Shown: positions 52,734 through 61,950, counted from the first letter of the stretch. The stretch is DNA of 64,000 bases from Shimia sp. CNT1-13L.2 (GCF_024331145.1 NZ_JANDJO010000004.1:1-64000), one strand, 5' to 3'. Notes: a model not told the origin generated them from the letters alone. A program made the numbers and translations.

Positions 52734-55474
52734 TGGCCCAACCTGTCAAGAAGCGCAGGCACGTGGACCTGATCGGATTTGTAGTTGCCGGTCAGCACGT
52801 GCATCACGAGGTTCACGCCGAACCGGAACGCCAGTTCGCGCTGCCGTTCTCCAGCGCGGCCACGCCCCACCGGATAAAGCGCGTTGCCACGGGCATCCAT
52901 CGCCCATGCGGCGGCCCAGTCGTTGCCGCCGACGACAACCGGCGTCACGCCATCATTGAGATTGCGGAACGGCATGCCTTCGATCTGCACCGCATCCGGC
53001 GGCGCGGCCTCGACCCAGATCTCGCGGCTGTCATAGCGCCCGGGGAAATCCTGAAGCAGATAGAAGGTGCGCGTCAGCACGTGATCGCCCGGCACCACCT
53101 CGAGCGCGGGAATATCCAGCGGCGCGGCAAGGCGTTGCAGCTTGCGGCCATTCGGGCTTGAGGCGCCATACCCCGCGACATCCGCGTCGCGGGTATCAAA
53201 CAGGATCATCCCGCCCGAGCGAAGATAGGTGTTCAGCTTGGCATAGGCCTCGTCCGAGGGGATCGGCTGATCCGGGGTGATCGGCCAATAGACCAGCGGA
53301 TAAAAGACCAGCTCGTCGGTCTCGAGATCAATGGTGCGGGGTGGATTGGGCTCCACAGCGGTGCGGAAGAAAAGCGTCTCGGACAGGCCGCGCAGCCCCG
53401 CCAGCGCGAGGTTGTCGATCTCGGTGTTGCCGGTCTTGATATGGGCAAAAACCACCTCGCGGGAGTCTGCGATGGCAATCGGGTTTTCCTGTGCCTCGGC
53501 CCCCTGCCCCACCAGCATCAGCGCCACCAGCCAACCGGCCACGCGCGCGCCCCAAAGCCGACCGGACACGAACAGCGATGCGGCGACATCCGCCGCAAAC
53601 AGCAGAAGCGCCGCGGCAAGGAACCATCCCGACAGGTCGCGCACCGGAGTTTGCTCAAAGCCCGACACCTGAATACGCGCGGGCCAGTCTGCGGGGTGCA
53701 GCTTCGCTTCGCCATCAAGAACATTGCGCGCAACAAGGCGCAGGCCGTCGCGGTAGAGGCCGGGCTGGAGTTCGGGTCCAAGGGGCGCGCCGGCAAGGTC
53801 TTCTCCGGTCACACCGGCAAGCGTCTGCGCCTCTTGCAAGCGGCCAAACCCATCAAGCACCTTTACCGGAGACCAGATGGTGCCGGCCATGCGGGCATCG
53901 TCATCCACATCCGTGGCGCTCAGAACCGCAAGCCGGTCAAGCATCTGCACGAACAGGCCCGACAGGGGCAGCCCCGACCATTCCGCGTTGGCGGTGACAT
54001 GGAACAAAACCACCTGCCCCTGCCCAAGCGTCTTTCGGGTGACCATCGGAGTGCCGTCGCTCAACTCGGCAACAACGCGATCGGCAAGGTTGGGATCGGG
54101 CTGGGCCACCACCTGCGCCTCGACCCTTACCTCATCGGGAATGGCAAGGCCGTGGAACGGGCTGTCGATGTCAAAGGGGGCGATGGACTTTGGTTCGCCC
54201 CAGCTCATCGCGCCGCCAACACTGCGGCCACCGCTGCGCAGGCGCACCGGCATCAGGGGGTCTTCCTCGTTGCGGCTGACCTCGCTTGCGGCCAAACGCG
54301 GACCGGCAAAGCGCAGAAGCAGGCCACCTTCAGACACCCAGTCCTGAAGCGCTTCGGATTCGCCCGCAGACAGAACGGCAATATCCGCCAGAACCACCAC
54401 GTCGGGATTGGCGGGCAGCAGATCGGTCAGCGCCCCTTCCAGCACCTCGGCATTTTCCACCAGCGCCTGCCGCAAGTAGTGCAGCGGCGACAAGAGTTGC
54501 AGGCCCTCGCGGTCTTCGCGCCCCGCCACCAGCGCGACCTCGCGGCGGCGCAGGCTGTCATCCGAAAGCGCCACGGCCCCGGCAGAGCGCAGACCCGCGA
54601 TCTCGAAACGGGAAATCCGCGCGCGCAGTTCCGCAGGCAATGACAGGTCGACGCTGGCGGTTGCCTCACCGGATGCAAATGTCATCGGCGTGGTGGCCAG
54701 CACCCGCGCCACGCCGTTGGGATCAAGGCCGTGGGCCTCGACCGTGATCTCGCGCGCGCCTCCCGTACCGGCACGCTGTCCGGTCAGGACCAGCACACCG
54801 TCCTCGTACCGCCCCGGTGCAAGGGCCACGACACCGAGGTCGTCTTCGACCACTTCAACGGCGCCGCGCGCCTCAAGCGCCGCAAGCAAATCCGGCCGTC
54901 CGGAATGCTCAAGGCCGTCGGAAATCCAGAGCGTATCAAACGCCGTTTCCGGCAGGGTTAGAGCCACATTTTCCAATGCGCCTGCCTCGGGCTGCCAGGG
55001 TTGGGGCTGGATGCCGGGCAGTTGCGATTGCCATATCGCGGGGCTTGCAAAGCGCGGGTCTTCCGGCGCAGTCAGCTGGATCAGGGCCACTTCTCGCCCG
55101 TCCCGCGCCGCCGCATCAAGCCGCGCCTCGACCATCTTCATCTTGGCCGCCCATTGCCCCGCCCCGGCCCAGCCGCCATCCATCACGATCAGAAGCGGCG
55201 CATCGCTGGCGCGCTCCTCCGGCGGGTTCAGCACTGGCCCCGCAAGGCCAAGGATCACCGCCGCCACGGCAAGCGCCCGCAACATCAGCAACCACCACGG
55301 GGTCCGGTCGCTGACCGTGTCTTCGTCCTGCAAGCCCAGCAACAGCGCGACACCGGGAAACCGCCGCCGCACGGGGGCTGGCGGGATCGCGCGCAGGATC
55401 AGCCAGAGAACCGGCAGGGCCACCAGCGCCGCCAGCATCCAGGGCGCGGTAAATCCGATCGACAACAGACCCAT
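52730..55474 (-). CDS. DUF4159 domain protein with BatA-like N-terminus
   Basis: A 914-residue membrane protein. The N-terminus, with two helices around the segment LRAIPPAPVRRRFPGVALLL, is the BatA (aerotolerance) domain. A VWA-like region follows (LLIVMDGGWAGAGQWAAKM), then a GATase1-like region, a transmembrane segment (about 640-660), and the C-terminal DUF4159 domain (about 700-910, with NLALAGLRGLSETLFFRTAVE, the LVYWPITPDQP segment and GGMILFDTRDAD). The start at 55474 overlaps the DUF58 stop by one base (TGATG). Such proteins are always found with MoxR and DUF58 partners; the client process is unknown. Confidence 0.88.
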   Translation of the reverse strand: MGLLSIGFTAPWMLAALVALPVLWLILRAIPPAPVRRRFPGVALLLGLQDEDTVSDRTPWWLLMLRALAVAAVILGLAGPVLNPPEERASDAPLLIVMDGGWAGAGQWAAKMKMVEARLDAAARDGREVALIQLTAPEDPRFASPAIWQSQLPGIQPQPWQPEAGALENVALTLPETAFDTLWISDGLEHSGRPDLLAALEARGAVEVVEDDLGVVALAPGRYEDGVLVLTGQRAGTGGAREITVEAHGLDPNGVARVLATTPMTFASGEATASVDLSLPAELRARISRFEIAGLRSAGAVALSDDSLRRREVALVAGREDREGLQLLSPLHYLRQALVENAEVLEGALTDLLPANPDVVVLADIAVLSAGESEALQDWVSEGGLLLRFAGPRLAASEVSRNEEDPLMPVRLRSGGRSVGGAMSWGEPKSIAPFDIDSPFHGLAIPDEVRVEAQVVAQPDPNLADRVVAELSDGTPMVTRKTLGQGQVVLFHVTANAEWSGLPLSGLFVQMLDRLAVLSATDVDDDARMAGTIWSPVKVLDGFGRLQEAQTLAGVTGEDLAGAPLGPELQPGLYRDGLRLVARNVLDGEAKLHPADWPARIQVSGFEQTPVRDLSGWFLAAALLLFAADVAASLFVSGRLWGARVAGWLVALMLVGQGAEAQENPIAIADSREVVFAHIKTGNTEIDNLALAGLRGLSETLFFRTAVEPNPPRTIDLETDELVFYPLVYWPITPDQPIPSDEAYAKLNTYLRSGGMILFDTRDADVAGYGASSPNGRKLQRLAAPLDIPALEVVPGDHVLTRTFYLLQDFPGRYDSREIWVEAAPPDAVQIEGMPFRNLNDGVTPVVVGGNDWAAAWAMDARGNALYPVGRGRAGERQRELAFRFGVNLVMHVLTGNYKSDQVHVPALLDRLGQ

Positions 55475-56346
55475 CACAACCGCCTTTCCAGCGCACGGTG
55501 CAGCCACAACAGGGCCGATTGCGCCGAATGGCTGGTGTCATGCAGGCCGTATTGCCATCCCGTCGTGGCACACAGCGCCCGCAGCCGTTCCTTGCGTTCC
55601 GCCAAGCGTTTCAAATAGCGCTCCTGAAGATCCGAGGCCTTGTGCGTCTCGTGCACGAGGCTCTGGGCCATGCTTTCGAAAATGGCGCGGCCCCGATAGG
55701 GAAAACTCTCTTCCGCCGGATCAAGCACCTGCAACAGGACACCGCGAATACCCCGGTCTGCGGCCTTGAGGAGAGCGGCTTCCACGGCCTCGAGGTCACC
55801 AAGGAAATCCGAGACGAACAGGGCCCGCGAATGCGGCAGCATTGCCCGCGCTTCAGGTGTGCCATAATCCGCATCTTCGCCCTTGAGGAACATCTCGGTC
55901 AGGCGCAGGATCTGCCCTTCGCCACGGCGCGGCGGCAGGGTCGTGCCTGTCAGGCCGACGCGTTCGCCCGAGCGGATCAACAGGATCGCCACCGCCAGCG
56001 CCAGAACCCGCGCACGCTCGCCCTTGGACACCCCGTTTTTCTCGGAGGCAAACCCCATCGAGGCCGACTGGTCGACCCAGAGCATCACCGACTGGGCCAC
56101 CTGCCATTCCCGCTGGCGCACGAACTGCGCATCACTTTTGGCCGAACGCCGCCAATCGATCATGCGTAGGGAATCTCCCGGCTGAACCGGACGGTACTGC
56201 CAGAAATCATCGCCAAGACCGGACCTGCGCCGCCCGTGTTCCCCAAGCAGAACCGTCCCCGCCAGATGCTCGGCCTGCGCCAGCAACGGCGGCAACCGCG
56301 CCGCTTCGCTTTCGGCACGGGTGCGCAACTGGGGGTAAGAGATCAC
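55474..56346 (-). CDS. DUF58 domain protein
   Basis: A 290-residue protein of the DUF58 family. The hallmark block is GRRRSGLGDDFWQYRPVQPG followed by DSLRMIDWRRSAKSD, and the VWA-type metal-site start MLWVDQSASMGF. It starts with GTG at 56346, which overlaps the moxR stop (GTGA). DUF58 proteins act with MoxR AAA+ ATPases as chaperone-like modules for assembling or activating protein complexes. No transmembrane segment is seen, so it is cytoplasmic or peripheral. Confidence 0.9.
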   Translation of the reverse strand: MISYPQLRTRAESEAARLPPLLAQAEHLAGTVLLGEHGRRRSGLGDDFWQYRPVQPGDSLRMIDWRRSAKSDAQFVRQREWQVAQSVMLWVDQSASMGFASEKNGVSKGERARVLALAVAILLIRSGERVGLTGTTLPPRRGEGQILRLTEMFLKGEDADYGTPEARAMLPHSRALFVSDFLGDLEAVEAALLKAADRGIRGVLLQVLDPAEESFPYRGRAIFESMAQSLVHETHKASDLQERYLKRLAERKERLRALCATTGWQYGLHDTSHSAQSALLWLHRALERRL

Positions 56347-57350
56347 GCGGCGGCTCCGATGCCGTCCATCCCGGCAAGGGTTTCGCGAATGAGGTCACCG
56401 ACGGTTTCGCCACGTGCCCGCGCCACGAAGGTCAGGGCCATACGGTGGCTCAGAACAGGGGCGGCCATGTCGATCACGTCCTGCGGGCTTGGGGCAAGGC
56501 GGCCATGCAACAGCGCCTGTGCGCGTACCGTCATCATCAGCGCCTGAGCGGCCCGTGGCCCCGGCCCCCAGGCAACGCTTTCGCGCACGGCCTCGCTTGC
56601 CGAAGGGTCCCCGGGCCGGAAGGTGCGCACAAGATCAAGGATCATCTCGACCACGTTCTCGCCCACCGGAATGCGGCGCAAAAGGGTCTGGGCCGCGATC
56701 AGCTCTTCGGCGCTGAACACCTGATGCGCCTCTTCCTCGGCCACGCCGGTGGTGGCCAGAAGGATGTCTTTCTCGGTGTCCCGCGTCGGATAGGGCACGT
56801 CGATTTGTACGAGGAAACGGTCAAGCTGGGCCTCGGGCAGCGGATAGGTGCCTTCCTGTTCGATCGGGTTCTGGGTGGCCAGAACATGGAACGGTGCATC
56901 CAGCGGCCGGTCTGCCCCCGCAACCGTGACATTTTTCTCCTGCATCGCCTGCAACAGCGCCGACTGGGTGCGCGGGCTGGCGCGGTTGATCTCGTCGGCC
57001 ATCAACAGCTGACAGAAGATCGGCCCCGGCACAAAGCGGAATTCGCGCGCGCCACCCTTGGCCTTTTCGAGAACTTCCGAGCCAAGGATATCCGCCGGCA
57101 TCAGGTCCGGCGTGAACTGAACCCGGTTGCCGTTCAGACCCATCACCGTCGACAGGGTATCGACCAATCGGGTTTTTCCCAGCCCGGGCAGACCGATAAG
57201 CAGACCATGCCCCCCACACAGAAGCGCCGAAAGCGTGAGGTCAACCACCCGCTCCTGACCGATGAACCGCTTGGTGATCGCCTCTTTCGCCTGCCCCAGC
57301 TTGTCGCACAGGGATTCGATTTCGATCACCAGATTGGCGTCTTCGGTCAT
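56343..57350 (-). CDS. MoxR family AAA+ ATPase
   Basis: A 335-residue AAA+ ATPase. Walker A is GLPGLGKT (53-60), Walker B LLMADEINRASPRTQSALLQ, sensor 1 VLATQNPIEQEGTYPLPEAQ, and the arginine-finger/sensor 2 region follows LDRFLVQIDVPYP. MoxR ATPases remodel partner proteins, here probably the DUF58 and BatA/DUF4159 proteins encoded downstream by overlapping genes. The start at 57350 has GGAGAG upstream. It is divergent from the DUF1285 gene across 56 bp. Confidence 0.94.
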   Translation of the reverse strand: MTEDANLVIEIESLCDKLGQAKEAITKRFIGQERVVDLTLSALLCGGHGLLIGLPGLGKTRLVDTLSTVMGLNGNRVQFTPDLMPADILGSEVLEKAKGGAREFRFVPGPIFCQLLMADEINRASPRTQSALLQAMQEKNVTVAGADRPLDAPFHVLATQNPIEQEGTYPLPEAQLDRFLVQIDVPYPTRDTEKDILLATTGVAEEEAHQVFSAEELIAAQTLLRRIPVGENVVEMILDLVRTFRPGDPSASEAVRESVAWGPGPRAAQALMMTVRAQALLHGRLAPSPQDVIDMAAPVLSHRMALTFVARARGETVGDLIRETLAGMDGIGAAA

Positions 57351-57406
57351 GACAACTCTCCTGTTTCGGCTATGTATATATCCTGACCTTATCTCGCCGG
57401 ACGCAA

Positions 57407-58009
57407 ATGGCAAAAACAATGAGCGGACAAATTCCTGTGAAACCAACGGCAGACGGCATCGCGGCCTCGGCCACGGCAGCCAAGAAAGACCGGGGCCTGC
57501 CCCCTGTGCACCTGTGGAACCCGCCCTTCATGGGCGACCTCGACATGCAAATTCTGCGCGACGGGTCGTGGATTCATGAAGGCGGGCGCATCAATCGCCC
57601 GCAACTGGTGCGGCTTTTTTCGACGATCCTGAAGAAAGAGGGCGAAAACTACTTTCTGGTGACCCCGGTCGAAAAGGTTGGCATCACGGTCGAGGATGTG
57701 CCTTTCGTGGCGGTCGATGTGGATATTGCGGGCGACGGGGACGGCCGTGTTCTGACCTTCACAACCAATGTCGAAGACACCGTTGAGGCCGGACCGGATG
57801 CGCCGATTCGGGTGGAACGCGATGGGGAGAGCGGCGAACCGGCGCCTTATGTCATGGTGCGTGCGGGTCTTGAGGCGCGGATAGATCGCAAGAGCTTTTA
57901 CCGCATGGTCGATGCGGGCGAAGAGCGCGAAGTCGACGGTGAGGCGTGGTTCGGCGTGACCTCGAAAGGCGCTTTCTTTCCGATGATCCCCGCCAAAGAC
58001 CTGTCCTGA
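57407..58009 (+). CDS. DUF1285 domain protein
   Basis: A 200-residue protein of the DUF1285 family. Typical features are PPVHLWNPPFMGDLDMQILR, DGSWIHEGGRINRPQLVRLF and YFLVTPVEKVGITVEDVPFV. The structure is a small mixed fold; function unknown. In many alphaproteobacteria the gene adjoins moxR, as here. The first ATG (57407) has only a poor ribosome-binding site, and an in-frame ATG at 57419 is equally possible. A hairpin overlaps its stop codon and a strong terminator follows. Confidence 0.9.
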   Translation: MAKTMSGQIPVKPTADGIAASATAAKKDRGLPPVHLWNPPFMGDLDMQILRDGSWIHEGGRINRPQLVRLFSTILKKEGENYFLVTPVEKVGITVEDVPFVAVDVDIAGDGDGRVLTFTTNVEDTVEAGPDAPIRVERDGESGEPAPYVMVRAGLEARIDRKSFYRMVDAGEEREVDGEAWFGVTSKGAFFPMIPAKDLS

Positions 58010-58041
58010 AACAGGACAACCCCGGGCAGACCCCGGGGTTT
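58003..58041 (+). terminator. Two consecutive hairpins ending the DUF1285 gene
   Basis: The first hairpin, GTCCTG-AAA-CAGGAC (58003-58017), contains the stop codon. The second, AACCCCGGG-CAGAC-CCCGGGGTT (58018-58040), is a perfect 9-bp stem followed by TT. The second is placed to terminate both the DUF1285 gene and the convergent aminotransferase gene. Confidence 0.7.
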
Positions 58042-58059
58042 CCAAGAGCCGGTTCAGGC

Positions 58060-59415
58060 TCAGTTCACTGCGGCAAAACCCGCATCCAGCGCCGACAACA
58101 GCGTCTGAACGTCGTCCGACGTCAGCACCAGCGGCGGTGACAGGATGATATTCGGGCCGGACACCCGCACCATCGCGCCCTCTTTGTAGGCGACCTCCTG
58201 AATGGTGCCGATGGTCTTTTTATCGATGGCGGCCTTGGTGTTGCGGTCGCTGACCAGTTCCATCGCGCACATCAGGCCCTCGCCGCCGCGCACGTCGCCG
58301 ATCTGTTCATACTTCGCGCCCAGCGCCTGTAGGCCGGCATAAAGCTCGGCACCCCGCGCCGCCGCGTTGTCTTTGACGTTGAGTTTGAGCGTTTCCTGAA
58401 CACAGGCAATCGCCGCCGCCGCGCCAACGGGATGGCCCGAATAGGTATAGCCATGGCCAATCGCGGCCTTGCCCGAGGTGTCGTTTTCAAAGACCTCTGC
58501 CACCTTCTCGGCGATCATCACCGCGCCGAAGGGGAAATAGCCGTTGGTAATCGCCTTGGCGGTCGACATCAGGTCGGGCTGCACGCCCCAATGGCGCGAT
58601 CCGGTCCAGCTGCCAGTACGGCCGAACGCGGTGATCACCTCGTCCGCGATCAGCAGGATACCGTGCTTGTCACAGATCGCCCGCACCCCGCGCATAAAGC
58701 TCTCATGCGGTACGATCACGCCACCGGCACCAAGGATCGGCTCCATGATCATCGCCGCGATGGTGCCCGCGCCCTGGAAGGCGATCTCGTCCTCCATTGC
58801 CTGCAGGCACAGCGCCGCCAGCTTTTCGGGATCGGTTTCGTTGAACGGGTTGCGATAGGTATAGGGCGCCGGAATGTGGTAGCAGCCGGGCAAGAGCGGC
58901 TCGTACTGGGTGCGGAAGTTGGCGTTCCCGTTGACCGAGGCCCCGCCCATGTGGGTGCCGTGATAGCCCTTTTTCAGCGAAAGAAACTTAGTCCGCCCCT
59001 CTTCGCCGCGGACCTTGTGGTACTGACGGGCAAGGCGCAGCGCGGTTTCCACCGAATCCGATCCGCCAGAGGTATAGAAGGCGCGGGTCAGACCATCGGG
59101 TGCATAGAAATCGCGCAGCATCTCGGAAAGTTCGATGATCGCGTCATTGGTGGTGCCACGGAAGGTCGAGTAATAGGGAAGCACGTCCAGCTGGCGGGCA
59201 ATCGCCTCTTTGATCGGCTGGCACGAAAACCCGAGGTTCACGTTCCAGAGGCCGCCCACGCCGTCCACCACTTCGTGGCCGTCGACATCGGTAATGCGCA
59301 CGCCCTGTGCGCCGGTCACGATGGTCGGCGGGTTGTTCAGGCAATCGGCGGGATGCGCCATCGGATGCCAAAGCGACTTGGCATTCTTTTCTTTGAGGAA
59401 GTTGCTGTCTTTCAT
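58060..59415 (-). CDS. Class III (omega-type) PLP-dependent aminotransferase
   Basis: A 451-residue fold-type I transaminase. Key blocks are LWHPMAHPADCL near the N-terminus, FYTSGGSDSVETALRLARQY (113-132), GYHGTHMGGASVNG, LLIADEVITAFGRTGSW with Asp258 contacting the PLP ring nitrogen, and Lys287 (STAKAITNGYFPFGAV) forming the PLP Schiff base. It belongs with the omega-amino-acid/amine:pyruvate group. The convergent neighbour is DUF1285; upstream are the divergent IclR and tctCBA genes, and an aldehyde dehydrogenase gene follows tctA. The aldehyde product would suit that dehydrogenase. The actual amine is not assigned. Confidence 0.92.
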   Translation of the reverse strand: MKDSNFLKEKNAKSLWHPMAHPADCLNNPPTIVTGAQGVRITDVDGHEVVDGVGGLWNVNLGFSCQPIKEAIARQLDVLPYYSTFRGTTNDAIIELSEMLRDFYAPDGLTRAFYTSGGSDSVETALRLARQYHKVRGEEGRTKFLSLKKGYHGTHMGGASVNGNANFRTQYEPLLPGCYHIPAPYTYRNPFNETDPEKLAALCLQAMEDEIAFQGAGTIAAMIMEPILGAGGVIVPHESFMRGVRAICDKHGILLIADEVITAFGRTGSWTGSRHWGVQPDLMSTAKAITNGYFPFGAVMIAEKVAEVFENDTSGKAAIGHGYTYSGHPVGAAAAIACVQETLKLNVKDNAAARGAELYAGLQALGAKYEQIGDVRGGEGLMCAMELVSDRNTKAAIDKKTIGTIQEVAYKEGAMVRVSGPNIILSPPLVLTSDDVQTLLSALDAGFAAVN

Positions 59416-59440
59416 GGATCAGACCTTTCGGGACGGAGGA

Positions 59441-60283
59441 TTACGCGGGCACGACGAGAGATTCGCCGGCCTTCTGTTTGAATTCATCGGGGACAAAGCC
59501 GCCAAGCAGGCGGGTCATTTCAAGCGAGGCCTGCATGACCTCGTGGCGGATGGTGTTGCGCAACCCGTCGGTCATACGCGCGACCGGGGCCGCGACGGCA
59601 ATCGCACCGTAACAGGATTGTCGCGCATCAAAGATCGGGCACGCGTGCGAGTGCACATCCATTTCATGGCCGCTGACCGATTCCGCGACACCGATCCGGC
59701 GCGCCTCGGCAAGGCGCGCGCGAATGGCGTTGGGGTCAGTTTCGGTTTGTTCGGTCTTTTTCTGAAGCGGTCCTGCAAGCACGGTGTCAACAAAGTCGGC
59801 GGGGCTGAAGGCAAGCACGGCGTGGCCGGAACTTGTCGAGTGAAACTCGATCTGTTCGGCGTCTTCCATCGTCACGCGGGTGCCGTGCAGCGCGCTATAG
59901 GCAAAGCTGACGACATGCAGCTTGTCGCCCTGGCGGATCGACATATGGGCGGTTTCGCCGGTGGCATCGCACAGGCGCGACAGGACTTTCTGGGCCACTT
60001 CACGCGTGGGAACGGCGGCTTCGCGCAGCGCCGCAAGGCGCGGATAGACCGGTCCTAGACGGTATTCACGGCCCGTTCCGACCTGTTCGACGAATCCCTG
60101 TTCGGCCAATTCAGTCAGTAAACGATAGACAGTTGCCTTGTTCATGCCGGACAGGCGGGTCATCTCGCTCAAACCGATCTCGGATTGGGCACGCGAGAAA
60201 TAACCCAACAGTGACAATGCTTTGGCTACCGTACCCATCAGACTTTCATTCGCTCCCGCTTGTGTTTTCTGCCCCCGCGTCAT
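59441..60283 (-). CDS. IclR family transcriptional regulator
   Basis: A 280-residue regulator with an N-terminal winged helix (about 15-75; ALSLLGYFSRAQSEIGLSEM then NKATVYRLLTELAEQGFVEQ) and a C-terminal IclR effector domain (about 95-270; GETAHMSIRQGDKLHVVSFA, ISVSG-like VAESVSGHEMDVH and IFDARQSCYGAIAVAAPVAR). The first ATG (60283) is used; one at 60238 is possible. It lies 25 bp from the aminotransferase gene and is divergent from tctC, so it probably controls both through the inverted repeat between them. The ligand is likely the transported or transaminated compound. Confidence 0.92.
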   Translation of the reverse strand: MTRGQKTQAGANESLMGTVAKALSLLGYFSRAQSEIGLSEMTRLSGMNKATVYRLLTELAEQGFVEQVGTGREYRLGPVYPRLAALREAAVPTREVAQKVLSRLCDATGETAHMSIRQGDKLHVVSFAYSALHGTRVTMEDAEQIEFHSTSSGHAVLAFSPADFVDTVLAGPLQKKTEQTETDPNAIRARLAEARRIGVAESVSGHEMDVHSHACPIFDARQSCYGAIAVAAPVARMTDGLRNTIRHEVMQASLEMTRLLGGFVPDEFKQKAGESLVVPA

Positions 60284-60311
60284 CGAAAATGTGGGGCGCT
60301 TCTTAAAAGTG

Positions 60312-60338
60312 TTGACAGAAAGATAGTTAACCTGTCAA
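60312..60338. promoter_or_regulatory. Candidate IclR operator overlapping the tctC promoter
   Basis: TTGACAG-N13-CTGTCAA is a 7-bp inverted repeat in the 120-bp gap between the IclR gene and tctC. Its first arm contains TTGACA, a consensus -35 hexamer, so a bound regulator would block or position RNA polymerase for tctC. The -10 is weak by eye. Confidence 0.5.
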
Positions 60339-60403
60339 TCTATTTTCGAACCTTTGGTTTAAATAATGAACCGATCCAAAATAGATCGAACAGGGAGACG
60401 ACT

Positions 60404-61345
60404 ATGAAAACCAAAACGCTTCTGGGCACCGCCCTTGCATTTGGCATGGCAACCCTCGGTGGGGCCGCCATCGCCGAATATCCTGAAAAGCCGGTGAGCT
60501 TCATCGTGCCGTGGCCTCCGGGTGATCTCGAAGACGTGCTGACCCGCATGATCGCCGAAGACTTCCAGGCCGAATACGGCATCTCGGCAGCCGTGGTGAA
60601 CAAGCCCGGCGGTGGCGGTGGCCCCTTCCCGGGTGCGATCGACGTGGCAACCGCGCCTGCGGATGGCTACACCATCGGCTCGTTCGTGCCCGCGGTTCCC
60701 GTGATCGGCCACGAGATCGGTATTGATGAACTGGCCGACGAAGTCTTCGAGCCGGTCGGCATCTTCCTCACCTACCCCTTCGTCATCGCCACCAGCGTGG
60801 ATGCGCCTTACTCCTCGATGGCGGAACTGGCGGAACACGCGAAATCGAACGACGTGGCCCTGGGCCACTTTGGCGCGGTCCTGACCCCGACCAAGGTGAC
60901 CATGGCCTATGCAGTCAACGCAGGCTTCGAGTGGGGCTCGGACGCGGCCTTTGACGCGCTCGACTGCAACACGCTGGCCTCGGGTGACGCGGATGTCATC
61001 AACACCACGCTGCAGCTGATCCTGCCCTGCCTCGACAAGGTGAAGGTTCTGACCTCGATCACCGGCGAGCGTATCCCGCTGGTGCCGGATGCCCCGACCA
61101 TCGGTGAACTGGATGCGTCTCTCGACATCGCCCTGTGGAACGGCCTGTTCGTTCACAAGGACACCCCGGCAGACGTCCGTGAGAAAATCGCCGCCGTCGC
61201 CGCCAAGACCGTCATGAGCGACCGGGCACAAGCCGTCGCGAAAGAGACCGGTGCACAGGTCTACTGGTCGGATGCCGCTGCTTCGGCAGAGATCATCGCC
61301 AAGGACAAGGCGACCACGGCCCACATCGGCAAACTGCTCGAGTAA
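60404..61345 (+). CDS. tctC: Tripartite tricarboxylate transporter substrate-binding protein
   Basis: A 313-residue periplasmic binding protein of the TctC/Bug family. The signal peptide is residues 1-24 (MKTKTLLGTALAFGM, ending AIA). The mature protein begins EYPEKPVSFIVPWPPGDLED, with the family pattern of the ligand loop, and then VVNKPGGGGGPFPGAIDVAT. TctC proteins bind carboxylates such as citrate, aromatic acids or amino-acid derivatives. A good ribosome-binding site (AGGGAGAC) precedes the ATG. It is the first gene after the IclR-controlled divergent promoter and is followed by a hairpin, then tctB and tctA. Confidence 0.94.
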   Translation: MKTKTLLGTALAFGMATLGGAAIAEYPEKPVSFIVPWPPGDLEDVLTRMIAEDFQAEYGISAAVVNKPGGGGGPFPGAIDVATAPADGYTIGSFVPAVPVIGHEIGIDELADEVFEPVGIFLTYPFVIATSVDAPYSSMAELAEHAKSNDVALGHFGAVLTPTKVTMAYAVNAGFEWGSDAAFDALDCNTLASGDADVINTTLQLILPCLDKVKVLTSITGERIPLVPDAPTIGELDASLDIALWNGLFVHKDTPADVREKIAAVAAKTVMSDRAQAVAKETGAQVYWSDAAASAEIIAKDKATTAHIGKLLE

Positions 61346-61357
61346 CCCCTGACAAAC

Positions 61358-61388
61358 GGGCCGGAGGTGCACGAACCCCCGGCCCTTT
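61358..61388 (+). other. Intercistronic hairpin between tctC and tctB
   Basis: GGGCCGG and CCGGCCC form a 7-bp GC-rich stem with a 14-base loop, followed by TTT. As in many binding-protein operons it could partly terminate or stabilise the tctC message so that the binding protein is made in excess over the membrane subunits. Confidence 0.6.
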
Positions 61389-61409
61389 CTGTATCCAGAG
61401 GCTGGACAG

Positions 61410-61940
61410 ATGAGTGACCCAAAATACAGCACCTTCAGAGGCCCCCTGCGCGGACAGATCCTGTTTGCCATCGTTTTCCTGCTGGCGGCGCTGTTTCTCA
61501 TGTCGCAGCTTGGCGACCAGACAAAATGGTTCAAACGGACCAAGTTCTTTGCCCAGCCGCGGTTCTGGCCGATGGTGTCGATTGGCGGCATGGTGATCTT
61601 TGGCGGGCTGCACCTTTGGAAACTGCCGCGCCGCAAGTTCGTGACCGCCGATTACACCGAGTGGAAGATCTGGTTCTTCGCCATCGAATGGGTGTTCTGG
61701 TTCCTCGCCTACGTGATGCTTGTGCCGCTGATCGGCTATCTGCCGGTGACGATGGTCTTCATGCCGATCATGTGCTGGCGGATGGGGTATCGCAGCAAAT
61801 CGATGCTGTGGATTTCGGTCGCCTTTGGCGCTGCCGTCGTGGTGCTGTTCAAATCCTTCCTCGACGTGAAAATCCCCGGCTCCCTGCTCTACGAGTATCT
61901 GCCCGGTGCGATGCGCAACTTCTTCATTCTGAATTTCTGA
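61410..61940 (+). CDS. tctB: Tripartite tricarboxylate transporter small membrane subunit
   Basis: A 176-residue membrane protein with four hydrophobic segments (about 13-31, 50-67, 86-112, 128-150), the usual arrangement for TctB. Segments QPRFWPMVSIGGMVIFGGLH and VPLIGYLPVTMVFMPIMCWR fit the family. The small subunit is needed for transport with TctA, but its exact role is not known. It lies 10 bp before tctA. Confidence 0.9.
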   Translation: MSDPKYSTFRGPLRGQILFAIVFLLAALFLMSQLGDQTKWFKRTKFFAQPRFWPMVSIGGMVIFGGLHLWKLPRRKFVTADYTEWKIWFFAIEWVFWFLAYVMLVPLIGYLPVTMVFMPIMCWRMGYRSKSMLWISVAFGAAVVVLFKSFLDVKIPGSLLYEYLPGAMRNFFILNF

Positions 61941-61950
61941 GGATACACAC

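Noticed and set aside
49215-52772. A 1185-codon open frame on the plus strand
   Set aside because: It lies wholly opposite gpmI and the 685-residue membrane protein, which have clear family motifs. Its composition (many Arg, His, Gly) is that of an antisense shadow in GC-rich DNA.
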